Source: Streptomyces sp. SA15 (lineage in GTDB: Bacteria; Actinomycetota; Actinomycetes; Streptomycetales; Streptomycetaceae). Taken from it: a stretch of DNA of 64,000 nt. The notes under the pieces were generated by a model. That model was not told the origin of the DNA. It did no database searches and was given only the letters and a program-made list of their open reading frames with translations. The position numbers and the translations under genes were made by a program. Where the stretch lies: NCBI RefSeq assembly GCF_002291145.1, contig NZ_NTGE01000080.1, positions 62,001 through 126,000 of the forward strand, read 5' to 3'. The stretch's first letter is position 1; every line of letters begins with the position of its first letter. Below, one piece after another: positions 42,689 to 50,668 of the stretch.

Positions 42689-43999
42689 TTACGGTTTGTC
42701 CGTGGAGGCCGCGGACTCGGCGAATGTGAAGGCCGACCATCCGCTGAATTCGGCGGATGTGCCGAGGGATTCCTCGATCCGCAGGACCTCGTTCCACTTG
42801 GCCATTCGCTCGGAGCGGGTGAACGAGCCCACCTTCAGCTGACCCGCGTCCCAGCCGACGCTGAGATGGGCGATGGTGACGTCCTCGGTTTCCCCGGAAC
42901 GTGCCGAGACGATCGTGCCGAAACCGGCATCCTTTCCGGCGCGCAGGGCCTCGAAGGACTCCGTGACGGTACCGGCCTGGTTCGGCTTGACGAGTACGGC
43001 GTTCGCCGCCCCGCTGGTGGCCGCCGCCTCCACCCGCTTGGCGTTCGTGACCAGGTAGTCGTCGCCGATCACCTGGCAGCGCCGGCCGTAGCGCCGGGTG
43101 AACTCCACCATGCCCTCGTGGTCGTCCTCACCCACCGGGTCCTCGACGGAGAGGATCGGATACTGCTCGATCCAGCCGCCCAGCATGTCGACCAGCGCTT
43201 CGGTGTCCAGCGTGCGGTCGTCCAGGGCCAGCGTGTACTGCCCGCCGCTGCCGAACTGCGAGGCCGCGACGTCCAGCGAGATGCCCACCTGGGACGAGGG
43301 CGTGAAGCCGGCGCTCTCGATGGCCAGGGTCAGCGTCTCCAGCGCCTCCTCGTTGGAGTCGAACGCGGGCCAGAACCCGCCCTCGTCGGCCACGCCCTGT
43401 GCCTTGCCGGCCTTCCGCATCAGGGTTCCGGCGGCCCGGTAGATCTCCGCCGTCCAGTCCAGGGCCTCGGAGAAGCTCCGGGCCGCGGGACAGACCACCA
43501 TGAAGTCCTGGACGTCGACGCGGCGGTCCGCGTGGGCCCCGCCGCCGAAGATCTGGATCTCAGGCAGCGGGATGCGGACCGGTCGCCCGCCCGCCAAGTG
43601 CTGCCAAAGGGGTACGCCCGCCGACGCGGCGGTGGCGTGCAGGACGGCCATGGACGTGGCCACGATCGCGTTGCCGCCCAGACGGCTGCGGTCGGGGGTG
43701 CCGTCGAGGTTCACCAGGAGCCGGTCGACGGCCTCCTGGTCACCCGCGTCACGGCCGGCGAGGGCGGGGGCGATCTCGTGGTTCACCGAGCCCACCGCGC
43801 GCTGGACGTCGAGTCCGCCGAAGCGGCTGCCGCCGTCGCGCAGGTCGAGGGCCTCTCCCTGGCCCGTCGATGCGCCCGCCGGGGCGATCGCCCTGCCCAC
43901 CGCACCGTCCGTGAGGTGGACCTCGACCTCGACAGTCGGCCGACCGCGGGAGTCCCACACCCTGCGGCCGGAGAGCTTGGCGATCCGCGCGTCTGTCAT
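42689..43999 (-). CDS. Divergent enolase paralogue
   Basis: A 436-residue protein, full length for enolase. Metal ligands Asp243, Glu286 and Asp313/314, catalytic-base Lys338, Lys389, and Glu206 (ADEGGF) are kept, with GGAHADRRVDVQDF around His156. Two conserved active-site residues are changed: the Glu of QEF is Asp165, and the His of SHRSGETED is Ala366. Phe after the base Lys (KFNQ) is Pro. The housekeeping enolase should therefore be elsewhere; this copy may act on a different carboxylate. First gene of the minus-strand run with the dioxygenase, preceded by a LacI operator at 44207-44220. Confidence 0.88.
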   Translation of the reverse strand: MTDARIAKLSGRRVWDSRGRPTVEVEVHLTDGAVGRAIAPAGASTGQGEALDLRDGGSRFGGLDVQRAVGSVNHEIAPALAGRDAGDQEAVDRLLVNLDGTPDRSRLGGNAIVATSMAVLHATAASAGVPLWQHLAGGRPVRIPLPEIQIFGGGAHADRRVDVQDFMVVCPAARSFSEALDWTAEIYRAAGTLMRKAGKAQGVADEGGFWPAFDSNEEALETLTLAIESAGFTPSSQVGISLDVAASQFGSGGQYTLALDDRTLDTEALVDMLGGWIEQYPILSVEDPVGEDDHEGMVEFTRRYGRRCQVIGDDYLVTNAKRVEAAATSGAANAVLVKPNQAGTVTESFEALRAGKDAGFGTIVSARSGETEDVTIAHLSVGWDAGQLKVGSFTRSERMAKWNEVLRIEESLGTSAEFSGWSAFTFAESAASTDKP

Positions 44000-44206
44000 G
44001 GCGGTGCAACCTTTCGGAGTTCGGACGATCGGGGTGATGAACCAGGGCCCGTGCCTGTGCCCGATGCCTGTCGTCGAGGGCCGGACGTTCCGGCGGTCGG
44101 AGGCACCCCGCGGGGCGGCCCCCCGATGGGTGCGGCAGCGCCGGGCGCGAGCGGAGTGTCGTACGGCCCTCTTCGTGGCGAGGGCTACCACCCGCGCATC
44201 CTGAAA

Positions 44207-44220
44207 TGCTAACGATAGCG
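44207..44220. promoter_or_regulatory. Regulon operator 1 (enolase/dioxygenase operon)
   Basis: TGCTAACGATAGCG, 208 bases before the enolase-paralogue start. Matches the consensus TGCTAWCGWTAGCA shared with 44322, 46374, 46445 and 49374. Confidence 0.75.
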
Positions 44221-44321
44221 CAATCGTGCGAAGCGGCGGCGACTCTGTCAAGGGGCAGGTAGTGCTCCAATCCGGGGAACCCCTCATTCGTCCCTGCTCC
44301 CTTGGCTCTTCGGGAGGCGAA

Positions 44322-44335
44322 TGCTATCGTTCGCA
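44322..44335. promoter_or_regulatory. Regulon operator 2 (FMN reductase)
   Basis: TGCTATCGTTCGCA, 120 bases before the FMN-reductase start, inside the divergent region with operator 1 (115 bases apart). Confidence 0.75.
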
Positions 44336-44454
44336 CAATCCGCCGTCCCCGGAAAAGACTCCGGCGGACCTGCGCTCTTCCTGGACGGACGGACAGCACA
44401 GGCAGGCGCGGGTCCGCCGGGCCGGATCGCGGCCGAAAGGAAAGCGAGACCGCT

Positions 44455-45048
44455 ATGGCACCCGAGCCCTCCGTGGCACCGATGACCCTCACCACCGTTG
44501 TGGCCAGCACTCGTCCCGGACGTGTGGGCAGGTCCGTCGCGGACTGGTTCACTGCCCGGGCAGCGGAGTACGACCAGTTCGAGTCGCACACCGTCGATCT
44601 GCGGGAACTTGCCCTCCCCTTCTTCGACGAGCCGCATCCGCCCGCCCTGCGGCAGTACACGAAGAGCCACACCCGTGAGTGGAGCCGGATCGTCGACGCG
44701 TCGGACGCGTTCGTCTTCATCACCCCGGAGTACAACGGCGGCTTCCCCGCCCCCTTGAAGAACGCGTGGGACTACCTGGTCGTGGAGTGGCAGCACAAGC
44801 CGGCCGCTTTCGTCAGCTACGGAGGCGTCACGGCCGGCACCCGGGCGGTGCAGATGGCCAAGCAGGTCGTGGCGAACCTCAGGATGCTGCCGATCGGTCC
44901 GACCGTGAGCATCCCGTTCATCAACGAACTCGTCGAGGACGGCGATTTCCGGCCCGGCAAGATCCACGAGGCCGCTGCCGAGCAGGTGCTCGACGAACTC
45001 GCACGCACCGCCCGCGTCATGCGCCGACTGCGCAGCGGAACGTACTGA
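44455..45048 (+). CDS. NAD(P)H-dependent FMN reductase/quinone reductase (flavodoxin fold)
   Basis: A 197-residue protein. The phosphate loop is VVASTRPGRVGRSVADW (about 14-30), and TPEYNGGFPAPLKNAWDYL (about 90-108) is the flavin-binding signature of the SsuE/ArsH/chromate-reductase group. It could feed reduced flavin or reduce quinones made in the pathway. ATG 44455 with AAGGAAAG upstream. Divergent from the enolase operon and behind operator 2. Confidence 0.88.
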   Translation: MAPEPSVAPMTLTTVVASTRPGRVGRSVADWFTARAAEYDQFESHTVDLRELALPFFDEPHPPALRQYTKSHTREWSRIVDASDAFVFITPEYNGGFPAPLKNAWDYLVVEWQHKPAAFVSYGGVTAGTRAVQMAKQVVANLRMLPIGPTVSIPFINELVEDGDFRPGKIHEAAAEQVLDELARTARVMRRLRSGTY

Positions 45049-45102
45049 GAGCCTGTGTCACATCCCCGACCGGGGGCAGCACCGGAGATGTGACACAGGC
45101 TC
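45049..45102 (+). terminator. Hairpin 1 after FMN reductase
   Basis: 16-base perfect arms (45049-45064 and 45087-45102) beginning GAGCCTGTGTCACATC, loop 22 bases. Confidence 0.75.
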
Positions 45103-45119
45103 TGACCTGGCGCCGGAAA

Positions 45120-45160
45120 CGCGAAGGCGCCCGGAGCGATGCGCTCCGGGCGCCTTCGCG
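45120..45160. terminator. Hairpin 2, 19-bp perfect arms
   Basis: Arms 45120-45138 and 45142-45160 (CGCGAAGGCGCCCGGAGCG and complement) with a 3-base loop. Together with hairpin 1 it separates the reductase from the convergent LacI gene. Confidence 0.8.
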
Positions 45161-45192
45161 TCCGCAGGCCGCCGCCGCGCGGCTCGCCGGCC

Positions 45193-45240
45193 AGGGCCTG
45201 TCCGACGGATTCTCGCCTGCCCCGCGACGCCTGGCACGCG
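45193..45240 (+). mobile_element. Partial copy of MITE-like element end
   Basis: AGGGCCTGTCCGACGGAT (45193-45210) matches 17 of 18 bases of the left end of the 49108-49298 element, and CTGGCACGC follows at nearly the same distance (37 versus 35 bases). The other terminal repeat is not present, so this is a solo or decayed end. Confidence 0.45.
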
Positions 45241-45292
45241 CGCTCGCCGCGTCACCAACCTGCCCGGTCGGCACGCCCGGGCCGCCCATGGC

Positions 45293-46324
45293 TCAGCCGG
45301 ACACGGACGGAGACCTTCCACCAGGAGGCGCCGTGCTCCCGCGCAGGACCAGCGATCCGGGGGAGACCGACGTGTACGGGCCGTCGTTGCTCGGCTTGGT
45401 CTTGAGGCGGCGCATCAGCCACAGTGCGCAGCCGGTGGCCATCTCCTGGATCGGCAGGCCGATCGTGGTGAGTCCAGGACCCCACCAGGAGAACCCGGGC
45501 TCGTCCCCGAACCCCACCACGGACAGTTCCCCGGGCACCTTCACGCCCTGCTCGGACAACTCTTCCAGGACCCCCAGGGTGAGCTGGATCGAACCCAGTA
45601 CGAGCGCGGTGGGCGCGTCCGGACCCCGCAGCAGCCGGCGCATCGCCCGGCGGCCGTGGTCCACGGACGACGGCGGCCCCAGCTCCGTACGCCCGGCATC
45701 CTCCGGCAGACCGCCTTCGCGCAGGGCGCTGCGGAAACCCTCCAGGCGCTCCGCGCCCGTGGGCAGCTCCACCGGGCCGCCCAGGTAGGCGATGCGCGTG
45801 TGCCCCAGAGTCACCAGGTGGGCGGTGGCCTGACGCAGAGCCTCGCGGTCGTCCACGCCGAACCACTGGGAACCGAGCGACGGGTGGCGGCGCAGCAGTT
45901 GCAGGTGCGGCACCGTGCGCAGGAGCTTGACGGACTCGCCGTGCGGGCGTGCGGTGGGCACGATGATGATGCCCGCCACGCGGTTCGCGGACAGCTCCCG
46001 CACGTGGCGCAGCTCCACCATCCGGTCGTCGTCGGTCTCCGAGAGCATCAGCTGGAAGCCCTCGGCCTCCATGTTCTTGGACAGCTCGTGCGCGATGGTC
46101 GAGTAGAAGCTGTTGCGGATGTCCGGGATCACCAGTGCGACCACGTTGCTGGACGCTCCGCGCATCATCCGCGCCGCGCGGTTGCCGACGTATCCCATCT
46201 CCGAAGCGGCCTGGCGGACCCGGAACTTGGTCTCCTCGCTGATGCGGGGGTCGTCGGCGAGCGCCCGGCCCACCGTCGAGACGGAGACCCCGAGGCGTTC
46301 GGCGATGTCCCTGGTCGTGATCAC
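45293..46324 (-). CDS. LacI family regulator of the catabolic regulon
   Basis: A 343-residue protein. The HTH is TTRDIAERLGVSVSTVGRAL (3-22), the hinge SEETKFRVRQAASEMGYVGN, and the effector domain starts VVALVIPDIRNSFYS. GTG 46324 with GAGGGG upstream; the much longer open frame above it only shadows the divergent FAH gene. An operator of the regulon (46374-46387) lies 50 bases upstream, so it is probably autoregulated. It sits in the centre of the five-operator set. The ligand is presumably a pathway intermediate. Confidence 0.92.
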   Translation of the reverse strand: MITTRDIAERLGVSVSTVGRALADDPRISEETKFRVRQAASEMGYVGNRAARMMRGASSNVVALVIPDIRNSFYSTIAHELSKNMEAEGFQLMLSETDDDRMVELRHVRELSANRVAGIIIVPTARPHGESVKLLRTVPHLQLLRRHPSLGSQWFGVDDREALRQATAHLVTLGHTRIAYLGGPVELPTGAERLEGFRSALREGGLPEDAGRTELGPPSSVDHGRRAMRRLLRGPDAPTALVLGSIQLTLGVLEELSEQGVKVPGELSVVGFGDEPGFSWWGPGLTTIGLPIQEMATGCALWLMRRLKTKPSNDGPYTSVSPGSLVLRGSTAPPGGRSPSVSG

Positions 46325-46373
46325 GTAGCGGGCCCCCTCTGGCTGACTGATCCCGTTGCCGTCACTTTCTGTG

Positions 46374-46387
46374 TGCCAACGATAGCG
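46374..46387. promoter_or_regulatory. Regulon operator 3 (lacI autoregulation)
   Basis: TGCCAACGATAGCG, 50 bases before the LacI start on the minus strand. Confidence 0.75.
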
Positions 46388-46444
46388 CTCTCGTCGCACT
46401 CTGCGGTCGGAGAGATGGGGCGTCGGGTTGATCGCTTTCCTTGG

Positions 46445-46458
46445 TGCTAACGTTAGCA
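46445..46458. promoter_or_regulatory. Regulon operator 4 (FAH hydrolase), perfect palindrome
   Basis: TGCTAACGTTAGCA, a perfect 14-base palindrome 50 bases before the FAH gene and 71 bases from operator 3. Confidence 0.85.
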
Positions 46459-46507
46459 TTGCATAGGCCGTGCAGCCGCCCGCGGCTGCCGAGTTGCGGA
46501 GGTTTCC

Positions 46508-47287
46508 GTGCGGATCGTCAGGTATAGCGTCGGCGGCGTGCGTCACTACGGAGAACTGGAAGCCGGTGACGCCACGATCGCGAGATTCGAGGGTGATCCC
46601 TTCACCGGGCTGTCCCCTGCGGGGCACGTCGACGAAGTGGGGGACGTGCTCATTCTCCCGCCGCTCGAACGCCCCCGGATCTTCGGGTTCGCCTATAACT
46701 ACGCCTCGCACATAGACGAGACCGACCGCGACGTTCCGGAAGTTCCCGTGTGCTTCATGAAGCCGAGTACCGCGGTGGTAGGTCCCGATGACGCCATCGT
46801 CTATCCGGCGGACGGTGAACTCATCCATTTCGAAGGCGAGTTGGTGGTCGTCATCGGAAAGGAAGCCCGCCATGTGAAGTCCTCCGAGGCCCACGAGTAC
46901 ATCCTCGGCTATACGTGCGGCAACGACGTCAGTGACCGCATCGTTCAGCGTAAGGAAAGCAAATTCGGAACTCTTCTGATCGGTAAGGGGCAGGACACGT
47001 TCGCTCCCCTGGGGCCGGTCATCGCGACCGAACTCGACCCCGCTGCACTGTCGCTGACGACACGTGTGAACGGCACCGTCATGCAGTCGGCGAGCACGGC
47101 GGACCTGCTGCTCGCCGTTCCCGACATCGTCAGCTACCTCAGCCGCTACCTCACGCTGCTGCCCGGAGACGTGATCATGACCGGGACGCCGTCCGGCGTC
47201 GGGCCGATCCGCCCCGGAGACGAGATCGAGGTGGAGATCGAGGGCATCGGCGTCCTGCGCAACCCGGTCGTGGCCGAGAGTCTCTGA
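46508..47287 (+). CDS. Fumarylacetoacetate-hydrolase-family protein (HpcE/YcgM-like)
   Basis: A 259-residue protein. A 50-residue N-terminal segment is followed by the FAH fold. RPRIFGFAYNYASHIDET, metal ligands Glu109 and Glu111 (HFEGELVVVIG) and Asp140 (CGNDVSDR), and the C-terminal GDVIMTGTPSGVGPI are diagnostic. Members hydrolyse or isomerise/decarboxylate meta-cleavage products (for example 2-hydroxyhepta-2,4-diene-1,7-dioate). GTG 46508 with GGAGG upstream. Base use near the start is slightly AT-richer than neighbours. Confidence 0.9.
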   Translation: MRIVRYSVGGVRHYGELEAGDATIARFEGDPFTGLSPAGHVDEVGDVLILPPLERPRIFGFAYNYASHIDETDRDVPEVPVCFMKPSTAVVGPDDAIVYPADGELIHFEGELVVVIGKEARHVKSSEAHEYILGYTCGNDVSDRIVQRKESKFGTLLIGKGQDTFAPLGPVIATELDPAALSLTTRVNGTVMQSASTADLLLAVPDIVSYLSRYLTLLPGDVIMTGTPSGVGPIRPGDEIEVEIEGIGVLRNPVVAESL

Positions 47288-47322
47288 CTCCGGACGACCG
47301 CACGCCGCGGGCCTGCCCACCG

Positions 47323-47371
47323 CACGCCGCGGGCCTGCCCACCGCTCGGCGGTGGGCAGGCCCGCGGCGTG
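47323..47371. terminator. 23-bp-arm hairpin with duplicated left arm
   Basis: Arms 47323-47345 and 47349-47371 are perfectly complementary (loop TCG). The left arm is preceded by a near-copy (47301-47322), so two alternative stems can form. Confidence 0.85.
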
Positions 47372-47407
47372 TCGGCCGTGTGTCACCACGTCCTGCCGGA
47401 GATACGC

Positions 47408-47446
47408 CACGGTGGTGCACCGGGCGAGGCCCGGTGCACCACCGTG
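47408..47446. terminator. Second convergent terminator hairpin
   Basis: 18-base perfect arms 47408-47425 and 47429-47446 with a GAG loop, just before the 3' end of the MFS gene. Confidence 0.85.
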
Positions 47447-47468
47447 ACAGATGTCAGCCGGACAGGGC

Positions 47469-48737
47469 CTAGCGGACCGCGTTGTTGAACTTCGAGGTGC
47501 GGACGAAGGCCAGGGCCACGACGGCCGCCAGCGGCAGCACCGTGACTTGCAGCAGCCCGGCCCGGTCCCAGCCGAAGGAGTCCACCAGGGCGGCGAAGAG
47601 CAGGCCGGAGAACGCCGCCGGTCCGTAGTAACTGGTGACGAAGAGTCCGGAAGCGCGTCCGATCTGCGCGGGACGGACGGCCCGCTGTATCGCGCTGTTG
47701 GTGTTGGGGTAGATGAAGCCCAGTCCGAAGGCCCCCATGAGGAAGGCGAACACGCACTGCACGCCGACTCCGGCATGCGTCTCGTAGATGCACACGCCGA
47801 TCGCGGAGACGGCCAGCAGGCTCAGGATCAGCAGGTTGCGCTGGTTGAAGCGGTCGCCGAGCCAGCCGCCGAAAACGGCCGTCATGCCACCGAAACCGAG
47901 GAAGCTCATGGCCAGTGCGGCCTGCCCGGAGGTGTAGTGCAGCGAGGTGATGAGGAACGTCGGGTAGAGACCGAGGAACCCGTAGATCGCCACACCGCTG
48001 ATGACCGAGTGGACGGCCAGCGCGATGGTGTTGCGGTTGTAGGCGGAGGCCGGCATGTACTCGAAGCTCCTGGTCGAGACGACCTTCTCGGCGGAGTGCT
48101 CGGTCAGGCCGGTCTTCACGAGAAACAGGGCGGCGGCCGCGATCAGCAGCCCGGCCGTGCCGAACAGGTAGAAGGGCGAGTGCCAGGTGCCGTGCATGTT
48201 CATGAGCTCGACGCCGATGAGCGGGGCGATGAACACGCCGATGGAGTAGCCCATGCCGATGATGCCGAAGGCGAGGCCCCGCCGGTGGGCGAAGAAGGCG
48301 CCGATCGCCGCGAAGATGGCGGCGGACTGCATACCCTCACCGAAGCCCGAGACGACCCGGTACAGGGTCATGTCGGCGAAACCGGTCGCCAGTGGCGTGG
48401 CCATCGTGCCCAGGGAGTAGATCACGATGCTGACCAGCAGCACGGTCTTGCGGCGGAAGCGGTCCAGGAGGTAGCCCGCGGGCAGGCCGGCCAGGGCCAT
48501 GCCGAGGGTGAAGTTCGTCGCCAGCAGCCCGCCCTGCTCCAGGGAGAACCCGTAGTCCTGACGGATGTTGGGCAACAGCGGCGGGAAGACCTGGCGGTCC
48601 ATCGCGTTGACCATGTAGGAGAGGACCACCAGCAGGAAGCCCACCCCGGTCATGAGGCGGGAAATGGGGACAGGGCTGTTTTCCTGCGCATCCCTGGCGG
48701 GCACCGCACTTGTGTCGACTTGCGCTGCGTGAGTCAT
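47469..48737 (-). CDS. MFS transporter, aromatic-acid:H+ symporter-like
   Basis: A 422-residue protein with 12 predicted helices. Helix 1 has the D-R motif NAMDRQVFPPLLPNIRQDYGFS, motif A-like LLDRFRRKTVLLVS follows helix 2, and GWLGDRFNQRNLLILSL is the second-half repeat. This resembles AAHS/anion:cation symporters that import aromatic or small organic acids. ATG 48737 with AGGAG upstream. Likely imports the substrate of the island. Confidence 0.85.
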   Translation of the reverse strand: MTHAAQVDTSAVPARDAQENSPVPISRLMTGVGFLLVVLSYMVNAMDRQVFPPLLPNIRQDYGFSLEQGGLLATNFTLGMALAGLPAGYLLDRFRRKTVLLVSIVIYSLGTMATPLATGFADMTLYRVVSGFGEGMQSAAIFAAIGAFFAHRRGLAFGIIGMGYSIGVFIAPLIGVELMNMHGTWHSPFYLFGTAGLLIAAAALFLVKTGLTEHSAEKVVSTRSFEYMPASAYNRNTIALAVHSVISGVAIYGFLGLYPTFLITSLHYTSGQAALAMSFLGFGGMTAVFGGWLGDRFNQRNLLILSLLAVSAIGVCIYETHAGVGVQCVFAFLMGAFGLGFIYPNTNSAIQRAVRPAQIGRASGLFVTSYYGPAAFSGLLFAALVDSFGWDRAGLLQVTVLPLAAVVALAFVRTSKFNNAVR

Positions 48738-48782
48738 AGCGGCTCCTGAGGAGGAATGGGCCACGGCAGGCCGCGGCGGATC

Positions 48783-48812
48783 CATCGCCCGTACGGGGCC
48801 GTACGGGCGATG
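48783..48812. promoter_or_regulatory. 14-bp perfect inverted repeat upstream of MFS gene
   Basis: CATCGCCCGTACGG (48783-48796) and its complement (48799-48812) flank two bases, 46 bases before the MFS start. It differs from the LacI operators; either an operator for another regulator or an mRNA leader hairpin. Confidence 0.5.
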
Positions 48813-49107
48813 ACGAGAAGCGGTGAGCTGAACACGGACTCGAGTCGGTGACGGCGATGCCGCCGCCGACTGGCGGAATGGGACGGTGGGCTGCCGCGGG
48901 GGGCGGATGCCGCATGCGGAATTCAGCCGTATATCGCCCGTCGGGGACGTCCGTGGCTATGGCGTCTTCGACAGCCGGAACTCGTGCGGACACTTATCGG
49001 TCACACGGTCGGCGCTTGGCAGAAACCATGGAGGGAAGTCCCTGGCGCGTCAAGATGTGAACAGCGGATTTCTTCGGCGGTGCTCGTTTCCCCGTGGTGA
49101 GGGGTCC
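48813..49107. other. Gene-free stretch upstream of MITE-like element
   Basis: About 300 bases without a supported gene or clear motif. Presumably contains the MFS promoter. Confidence 0.4.
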
Positions 49108-49298
49108 CTAGGGCCTGTCCGGCGGATCATGTCGGAGACGCGGGGTCTGGCACGCCCATCTGCGGCGTTGTCGTCGGTTGCCGACGCTCCGCGTCGACGC
49201 CCTCCTCCGCCTTGCAGCTGGACGCACCAGACCCCGCTCACCGGCGCCGATGAGGCGCCGTCGCTTTCCTCCAACCTGATCCGCCGGACAGGCCCTAG
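49108..49298. mobile_element. MITE-like element, 191 bp with perfect 22-bp terminal inverted repeats
   Basis: Left end 49108-49129 (starting CTAGGGCCTGTCCGGCGG) and right end 49277-49298 are exact reverse complements. The interior has no coding capacity. The outermost CTAG/CTAG could be part of the repeat or a palindromic target duplication. A decayed relative of the left end lies at 45193. Mobilisation would need a transposase in trans. Confidence 0.7.
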
Positions 49299-49351
49299 GC
49301 CCGAATGAGTCCTGCGGCGGACGGGCCGGCGAGCGGGTGCGCCCCGCACTC

Positions 49352-49387
49352 TTGACATGGCGAAGAGCCTCAATGCTATCGTTAGCA
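49352..49387 (+). promoter_or_regulatory. Promoter overlapped by regulon operator 5
   Basis: TTGACA (49352-49357), 16-base spacer, TGCTAT (49374-49379) is a good sigma-70-type promoter. Its -10 lies within TGCTATCGTTAGCA (49374-49387), the fifth LacI operator, an ideal position for repression. The transcript would have a leader of about 280 bases before the dehydrogenase start. Confidence 0.75.
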
Positions 49388-49663
49388 CTACGTGGCTGTG
49401 ACAAAGTGATTCGACGTGCCCGGAATCTCATGACCGGTTCCAGGGACGTACTGCGGCGCCCGTACCGACCACAAGTCGGCGAGCGCAGGCGACACCCCAT
49501 CCGAGCCCAGCGACCCTCTCCACCCGCCCATGGCGGTCGGCGGCCCCAGCGGACATGCCGACGGCCGCCCTCCCTGGTGACGATCAAGCCTGCTGACCGG
49601 ATCGACCGGGCACGACGCCCGGCCGTCCGCTGCGGCCGCACGATTCTGCGAGGACGACCTGTT

Positions 49664-50668
49664 ATGAAACCACCGAGCCGCCCCGGCACTGTGCTGCTCA
49701 CCGACTACGCCTGGCCCGACGACTCCGTCGAGCGATCGGTCATCGAGGACGCGGGCCACACCCTCGTGACCGGCCCCGCCGAGCCCGCCTCCGCCGAGAC
49801 CATCGAGGAACTGGTCGCCGAACACCGGCCCGCCGGGATCCTCACCTGCTGGGCGCCCGTCTCCGCCACCGCGGTGGAGACCTCGCCCGACCTGAGGATC
49901 GTGGCCAGGCTCGGGGTCGGCCTCGACAACATCGCCGTGGACGCCGCCACCGAGCGGGGAGTGTGGGTCACCAACGTTCCGGACTACTGCGTCGAGGAGG
50001 TCTCGGACCACGCCGTCGGCATGGTGCTGGCCTGGACGAGGGGCCTGGCCCTGTTCGACCGGGAGGTCCGCGCGGGCCGCTGGGACCCCGCCGGCGCTCG
50101 GCTGCGCCGGCTGTCGACGCTGACCTGCGGCGTCGTCGGATACGGGCGGATCGGACGCGCGACCGTACGCAAGCTGGGCGCGTTCGGCTGCCGGATCCTG
50201 GCCCACGACCCGCACCCGCCGAAGGACGTCCCCGGAGTGGAGATGGTGGGCCTGGAGGAGCTGCTGCGCCGCAGCGACGTCGTGATCCTCCACGTGCCGC
50301 TCACCCCCGGCACCCACCACATCATCGGAACCGAGCAACTGGCGCTGATGCAGCTGGGCGGTCTGCTGGTCAACGTCAGCCGGGGCGGCTTGGTGGACAC
50401 CGATGCGGTCGTGAAGGCGCTGGAGAGCGGGCACCTGGGCGGAGCCGCCTTCGACGTACTGGAGACCGAACCGCACGTCCCCGCCGGACTGCTGGACCAG
50501 CCGGGCGCGCTGCTCACCCCGCATGTGGCCTTCTCCTCCGACGCGTCGGTCATCGAACTGCGCCGCCGCGCAGCCGAGGAGGTCGTACGGATCCTGGCGG
50601 ACGAGGCACCGGCCCACGCCTGCAACAGTCCCCGCAACCTGCCCGCCCGGTCGGGTGACCGCCGATGA
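49664..50668 (+). CDS. D-isomer-specific 2-hydroxyacid dehydrogenase
   Basis: A 334-residue protein. The NAD Rossmann motif GVVGYGRIGRA begins near 156. The catalytic triad is Arg240 (NVSRGGLVDT), Glu269 (ETEP) and His287 (TPHVAF). The family reduces 2-keto acids to D-2-hydroxy acids. ATG 49664 with AGGACG upstream; the longer open frame to 49337 runs through the promoter. First gene of an operon with the kinase-like and cupin genes. Confidence 0.9.
   Translation: MKPPSRPGTVLLTDYAWPDDSVERSVIEDAGHTLVTGPAEPASAETIEELVAEHRPAGILTCWAPVSATAVETSPDLRIVARLGVGLDNIAVDAATERGVWVTNVPDYCVEEVSDHAVGMVLAWTRGLALFDREVRAGRWDPAGARLRRLSTLTCGVVGYGRIGRATVRKLGAFGCRILAHDPHPPKDVPGVEMVGLEELLRRSDVVILHVPLTPGTHHIIGTEQLALMQLGGLLVNVSRGGLVDTDAVVKALESGHLGGAAFDVLETEPHVPAGLLDQPGALLTPHVAFSSDASVIELRRRAAEEVVRILADEAPAHACNSPRNLPARSGDRR

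Noticed and set aside
45293-47776. An 827-residue open frame containing a LacI domain
   Set aside because: Everything upstream of GTG 46324 is antisense of the FAH and MFS genes with no homology; the LacI gene is 343 residues.
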